The notes under the pieces are model-generated. The model was given only the letters and a program-made list of their open reading frames with translations. It was not told where the DNA came from and ran no database searches. The position numbers and the translations under genes are program-made. From Actinomycetota bacterium (GTDB lineage Bacteria; Actinomycetota; Thermoleophilia; Gaiellales; Gaiellaceae), in NCBI GenBank assembly GCA_013821525.1, contig JACDGR010000110.1:1-7871 (forward strand): a stretch of 7,871 nucleotides of DNA, in the 5' to 3' direction. Shown here one piece after another: positions 5,461 to 7,871 of this stretch. Within the stretch, counting starts at the first letter, position 1; each line of letters opens with the position of its first letter.

Positions 5461-5866
5461 CGGCAGACGGCTGTCTGGGCGGACGGCTAGGTGAAACCGG
5501 CCAACCGTCGGACTCGCAGCGGCACGCAATGACGGATGGTGCGCACATGGAGCCGGGCGCGATCCGGGTCAGGCTAACGGTGGGGCGGCCCCAAAGCCTC
5601 GGGCCCGCTTGCGGCGGTCTGCGCCCGGCTCCTAGCTCGTTCAAGCTCGAAAGATCGACGAGCAATCTCGCTCAAGGTGTGAGAGGTTAGCGCCGACGAC
5701 AACCCTGCAGCCGTCGAACTTGAGGCCTGCCGTCGGCGCCACCCTCGTCCTTTTGGGTGCGTCGGCGGAATCCTCTCCCAGGATCTGAACTCCGGGTCAA
5801 CGCCGAGTCCCTCGTTTGAGGGATGCCTGGGAGGCGGGAGAGCGCCTCACGCATACGCCGGTCACG
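5461..5866. other. Intergenic stretch before the L,D-transpeptidase
   Basis: About 400 bp without a convincing gene; open frames here are arginine- or proline-rich shadows lacking start signals. It holds several dyads. GCTCGT/ACGAGC is at 5636-5641 and 5657-5662, and CACCC/GGGTG is at 5740-5744 and 5755-5759 with a T-rich loop. CGTCGGCG is repeated directly at 5731-5738 and 5760-5767. The most organised structure is at 5775-5833 (listed separately). No tRNA or known riboswitch could be recognised. Confidence 0.5.
5775..5833 (+). other. Nested stem structure, possible three-way junction
   Basis: CTCCCAGG (5775-5782) pairs perfectly with CCTGGGAG (5826-5833). Inside lie two hairpins. The first is ACT-bulged C-CGG (5789-5795) with CCGAGT (5803-5808). 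The second is TCCCTC-GTTT-GAGGGA (5808-5823), a perfect 6-bp stem with a 4-nt loop. They share base 5808, so a real fold would give up one pair. It lies 45-104 nt upstream of the L,D-transpeptidase start but also upstream of that gene's predicted leaderless promoter. It could therefore be a separate small RNA, the 3' end of an upstream transcript, or chance. Confidence 0.35.
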
Positions 5867-5872
5867 TACCCT
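5867..5872 (+). promoter_or_regulatory. Predicted -10 element of the L,D-transpeptidase gene
   Basis: TACCCT fits TANNNT, followed by GGAGGG and then the ATG at 5879. The 6-nt spacing predicts transcription starting at the A of the ATG. GGAGGG looks like a Shine-Dalgarno sequence but touches the start codon, so it cannot act as one in the normal way. This element also decides the start in favour of 5879 over an upstream TTG at 5816. Confidence 0.6.
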
Positions 5873-5878
5873 GGAGGG

Positions 5879-6640
5879 ATGCGGAGGCGTGGCTGGGCGG
5901 CGGCGCTGGTGGTGGGGTCGATGTGCGTAGTCGGCGCCCTCTCGGTGCTCGGCCCGGCACAGGCGCAGTCTGCTACGCGCGCCGCCAAGGGGCGCTGCGT
6001 CGCCGGCTCGGTGCGATGGCTCGAGCGGTGGGACCGCGCCTACGCGGGCCGGCTCCTGCGCGCCTCGGCGGTGTATCAGCGCCCCGGCGCAGGTCCGTTC
6101 TTGCAGCTCGCTCTCGGTGACTCCTACGGCTTCCCGACGATCGTGCCGATCGTCGCCGAACGGCTGGACGCGGCGTGCAAGCCGACCTGGTTCCGCGTGC
6201 GGGTCGCGTCCTATCCGAACGGTCGGCTCGGCTGGTTGCGAGCGGAGACGATGGCGACCTCGCGGATCCGCAAGCGAATTGTCGTCGACGTCTCGCGTCG
6301 CAGGCTGTTCTTCTACGTCGGCGGGAAGCTTGCGTTCAGCTCACCGGCCGCGGTCGGGAAACCGGGAACACCGACGCCGCTCGGCCGCTTCTACATCACT
6401 CAGCGCTTCATCCTCTCAGACCCGAACGGACCGTACGGTGCACGAGCCCTCGGCCTGTCGGCCTTCTCGAACGTGCTGCGGTCCTGGCGCGACGGCGGGC
6501 CTGTCGGGATCCACGGGACGAACGAGCCGTTCTCGATCGGCCAGCCCGTCTCGCACGGATGCGTCCGCCTGCCCGAGGCCGCAATGCTCACGCTCTTCCA
6601 TCGCGTGCAGATCGCGACACCCGTCGTAATTCGCCGCTAG
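5879..6640 (+). CDS. Secreted L,D-transpeptidase (YkuD) with SH3-like domain
   Basis: 253 residues from the ATG at 5879. The protein begins with an export signal: MRRR, a hydrophobic core (residues 6-25) and a probable signal peptidase site at AQA (28-30). An N-terminal module (about 60-125) ending GWLRAETM looks like a bacterial SH3-type domain; C40 and C100 could form a disulfide. The YkuD catalytic domain runs from IVVDVSRRRLFFYV (134-147) to the end. Its active-site block is GIHGTNEPFSIGQPVSHGCV (210-229), with H212, S225, H226, nucleophile C228 and R230. Such enzymes form 3-3 peptidoglycan cross-links outside the membrane. A frame upstream is open back to a TTG at 5816 but would bury the signal peptide. 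It stands alone, convergent with the 75-residue unknown gene, with 9 bp between stops. Confidence 0.93.
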   Translation: MRRRGWAAALVVGSMCVVGALSVLGPAQAQSATRAAKGRCVAGSVRWLERWDRAYAGRLLRASAVYQRPGAGPFLQLALGDSYGFPTIVPIVAERLDAACKPTWFRVRVASYPNGRLGWLRAETMATSRIRKRIVVDVSRRRLFFYVGGKLAFSSPAAVGKPGTPTPLGRFYITQRFILSDPNGPYGARALGLSAFSNVLRSWRDGGPVGIHGTNEPFSIGQPVSHGCVRLPEAAMLTLFHRVQIATPVVIRR

Positions 6641-6649
6641 CAGGAGGGC

Positions 6650-6877
6650 TCACACGATGTCGACGTGCAGCTCGATCCCCTGGGAGCGCATCGCCGTCTC
6701 CCACGCGCGCACCCGCAAGTAGGTCGCCATGCGCATGTGCGCGGTGTCGTACGAGCCGAGGATGCTGACGAGGATCGTGTCGTTGCCCGCGACTTGAGCC
6801 ACGACGTCGGGCTGGCTCCGCAAGCTCTCCAGCAGCGCCGTCAGCAATTCTGGTGTGTCGATTCTGATCGTCGGCAT
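6650..6877 (-). CDS. Conserved-looking 75-aa protein, unknown function
   Basis: I do not recognise the family. The 75 residues alternate predicted strands and helices: TIRID (3-7), a helix TPELLTALLESLRSQP (8-23), strands around VVAQVAGNDTILVSI (25-39), a helix near TAHMRMATYLRVRAWETAMR, and a final strand IELHVDIV. This beta-alpha-beta-beta-alpha-beta rhythm and the absence of low-complexity stretches suggest a real small folded protein, cytoplasmic, without signal or membrane segment. No in-frame start exists upstream of the ATG at 6877. The upstream bases CGAAAGCG give at best a weak ribosome site, and the leaderless -10 spacing seen elsewhere is absent. It converges on the L,D-transpeptidase with a 9-bp gap, which does not imply a shared role. 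Confidence 0.7.
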   Translation of the reverse strand: MPTIRIDTPELLTALLESLRSQPDVVAQVAGNDTILVSILGSYDTAHMRMATYLRVRAWETAMRSQGIELHVDIV

Positions 6878-7095
6878 GATCGCTTTCGTTGGCGCGTCGC
6901 GCTGTGTTGTTCATACCTCCAGTTCTGCGGTCGAGCCTGCGACCGTCGGGTGGTCCGGGCAGGTCGTTCGGCGCGGCCGCATGCGTCCGCCGCGCATAAC
7001 AGCGTGGATCGCTTCGCGTGTTAGCCGAAGGAACAGCCTGACCTAGCCCTGCGGCGATATCCGACGGAGCCGAATCCGCTGACGGTGCGACCGGA
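6878..7095. other. Gene-free stretch, first part
   Basis: About 220 bp upstream of the 75-residue gene (its promoter region, reading left) and before the stem-loop cluster. I see no credible gene, RNA gene or clear repeat. On the minus strand GGAGG, one base, then ATG (6914-6912) opens a different frame, arginine-rich and overlapping the 75-residue gene, which I do not accept as coding. Confidence 0.4.
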
Positions 7096-7350
7096 GACCA
7101 GCTCAGAGGCCTGCGGCCTTGGTAGCGCCGAGCTGGTCGGAATGCACTGCACAGATTGGGGAGAGGGCTTGACGTTGAATCCACGTGACTGGACGCGCGC
7201 GCCGGCTGTCGCCGACTCGCAACCCCTGAGACAGCGATCAGCGGAGATCCGCTCTTTCGAGTTTTCCTCGAGTTCGAGGAGAGCGGCGGGGAGAACGCCC
7301 ACCGGGCGTCGTCCACGCCGCGGCACGGGGTCGCAGTCGCCGACGGCGAC
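7096..7350 (+). promoter_or_regulatory. Stem-loop-rich leader region of the TasA-like gene
   Basis: Perfect dyads in order: GACCAGCTC/GAGCTGGTC (7096-7104, 7130-7138), enclosing AGGCC-TGC-GGCCT (7107-7119). Next is AGCGGA/TCCGCT (7240-7253). Then TCCTCGA/TCGAGGA (7265-7280), ACGCCC-ACC-GGGCGT (7295-7309) and GTCGCC-GAC-GGCGAC (7336-7350). In addition CCGCTCT (7249-7255) can pair with AGAGCGG (7280-7286), which excludes the 7240-7253 hairpin, as in switching leaders. A TTGACG resembling a -35 box is at 7169-7174 but has no TANNNT partner at 17 nt. No known riboswitch class fits. GC-rich DNA yields chance hairpins, so function is a guess. Confidence 0.4.
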
Positions 7351-7372
7351 CACTCTCATCACGAACACCCAA

Positions 7373-7379
7373 GGGAGGG
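7373..7379 (+). promoter_or_regulatory. Ribosome binding site of the TasA-like gene
   Basis: GGGAGGG followed by TGTA and the ATG at 7384. It is the strongest Shine-Dalgarno sequence in the window and shows that this mRNA has a leader, in contrast to the leaderless genes. Confidence 0.8.
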
Positions 7380-7383
7380 TGTA

Positions 7384-7845
7384 ATGAAGCTCATCAAGTC
7401 GAAGAAGGGTTTTGCTCTTCTTGCAGCACTCGTCGTCGTCGCCATCTCGGCAATCGGCGCGTACGCGTACTGGACGACCACGGGCGCAGGCACGGGCTCG
7501 GCGTCGAATGCAACGTCGAACGGCACGATCGTGCTGCACGGCATTGCTCCGACTCAGCTGTACCCGGGCGGCTCCTCGTCCGTTTCGTTCACGGCCGACA
7601 ACGCCGGCGCGTCGAACCTGTTCGTCACCACGATTCACCTCGTCAGTGTTGACGCTGACGCGGGTCACCCGAGCTGCGTGACGACCGACTACACCATGCC
7701 CGACGTCACGTCGAACACGAACGTGCTGGCTGGCGCGTCCGGTCAGGCCCTCTTGGGCTCCGGCACGCTCTCGTATGCCAACACGGCAGTGAGCCAGGAC
7801 GGCTGTAAGGGCGCGACCCTGACGCTGAACCTGACCAGCAGCTAG
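7384..7845 (+). CDS. Secreted TasA/camelysin-like surface protein
   Basis: 153 residues. The N-terminus MKLIKSKKG is basic, followed by a hydrophobic core (10-29) and the sequence AYAYWTTTGAGTGSA (26-40). This resembles SipW-type signal peptides of TasA/camelysin-like proteins, with probable cleavage after AYA (26-28). The mature part is rich in S, T, G, N and A, and is predicted to be a beta-sandwich (for example SVSFTADNAGASNLF, 66-80). It has just two cysteines, C98 and C141, fit for a disulfide outside the cell. Lysine is confined to the signal region apart from one residue. The family idea comes from the signal and composition; it could instead be an unrelated Ig-like secreted protein. 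KKGF with a hydrophobic helix also recalls a prepilin, but the glutamate at +5 is missing. Such genes often sit in clusters with their own signal peptidase; the window ends 26 bp later, so this cannot be seen. Confidence 0.7.
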   Translation: MKLIKSKKGFALLAALVVVAISAIGAYAYWTTTGAGTGSASNATSNGTIVLHGIAPTQLYPGGSSSVSFTADNAGASNLFVTTIHLVSVDADAGHPSCVTTDYTMPDVTSNTNVLAGASGQALLGSGTLSYANTAVSQDGCKGATLTLNLTSS

Positions 7846-7871
7846 TTCGACGGCACTACCTGGTGGGGCGG

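Noticed and set aside
5529..5690. 53-codon frame in the intergenic region
   Set aside because: No ribosome site, no -10 at the usual spacing, and no recognisable or structured sequence.
5816..5878. TTG start extending the L,D-transpeptidase by 21 residues
   Set aside because: It would place a hydrophilic stretch before the signal peptide, and it overlaps the stem-loop and the TACCCT -10 element.
5560..5878. c-di-AMP (ydaO) riboswitch, suggested by GTCAGGCTAAC near a cell-wall gene
   Set aside because: The conserved core blocks could not be found in order, and the gene appears leaderless.
6650..6914. Minus-strand frame starting at ATG 6914-6912 after GGAGG
   Set aside because: The GGAGG is only 1 nt from the ATG, and the product is arginine-rich and overlaps the more credible 75-residue protein in another frame.
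7085..7384. 99-codon plus-strand frame ending in TAATG on the TasA-like start
   Set aside because: The overlap looks like coupling, but the protein is S/R/T-rich without structure, starts at a GTG with no ribosome site and covers the stem-loop region.
7384..7420. Type IV prepilin signal in the TasA-like protein
   Set aside because: KKGF and the helix fit, but the glutamate at position +5 is absent and an AYA-type cleavage site follows the helix.

Overview
The window looks like chromosomal DNA of a high-GC actinomycete-type bacterium (Actinomycetota). The evidence is a NucS/EndoMS mismatch endonuclease (typical of Actinobacteria and some archaea), a PspA gene followed by the actinobacterial partner PspAA, and several genes whose start codon sits exactly 6 nt after a TANNNT or GANNNT -10 element, the usual geometry of leaderless actinobacterial genes. 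The SH3-like/YkuD L,D-transpeptidase, the small two-CxxC protein and the TasA-like surface protein suggest the Thermoleophilia (Solirubrobacterales/Gaiellales) side of the phylum. That placement is an inference from protein style and was not tested by a search.

Layout, left to right. 1-120: a 60-bp tandem repeat carrying ACCTGGT/ACCAGGT hairpins, downstream of nucS. 150-824 (-): nucS. 960-1115 (+): probable 51-residue single-pass membrane protein. 1127-2407 (-): a two-gene unit, an MBL-fold hydrolase followed with no gap by a class I O-methyltransferase. 2408-2451: a 44-bp divergent promoter with a near-palindromic -10 element. 2452-4477 (+): three genes joined by ATGA overlaps, pspA, pspAA and an MDR-family NADP-dependent oxidoreductase. 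4505-5092 (-): a stand-alone HD-GYP protein, convergent with that operon. 5230-5451 (+): small protein with two CxxC pairs. 5452-5878: intergenic, with a nested stem structure. 5879-6640 (+): secreted L,D-transpeptidase. 6650-6877 (-): 75-residue unknown protein. 6878-7383: gene-free stretch rich in perfect stem-loops. 7384-7845 (+): secreted or anchored TasA/camelysin-like protein.

Functionally, this is mostly housekeeping and envelope biology: mutation avoidance (NucS), membrane-stress response (PspA/PspAA), peptidoglycan cross-linking (L,D-transpeptidase), probable c-di-GMP turnover (HD-GYP) and a surface protein. I see no defence island, phage, IS element, CRISPR array or biosynthetic cluster. 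The least explained parts are non-coding: the terminal repeat, the bidirectional promoter, the shared leaderless geometry, and the stem-loop-rich regions before the L,D-transpeptidase and TasA-like genes.
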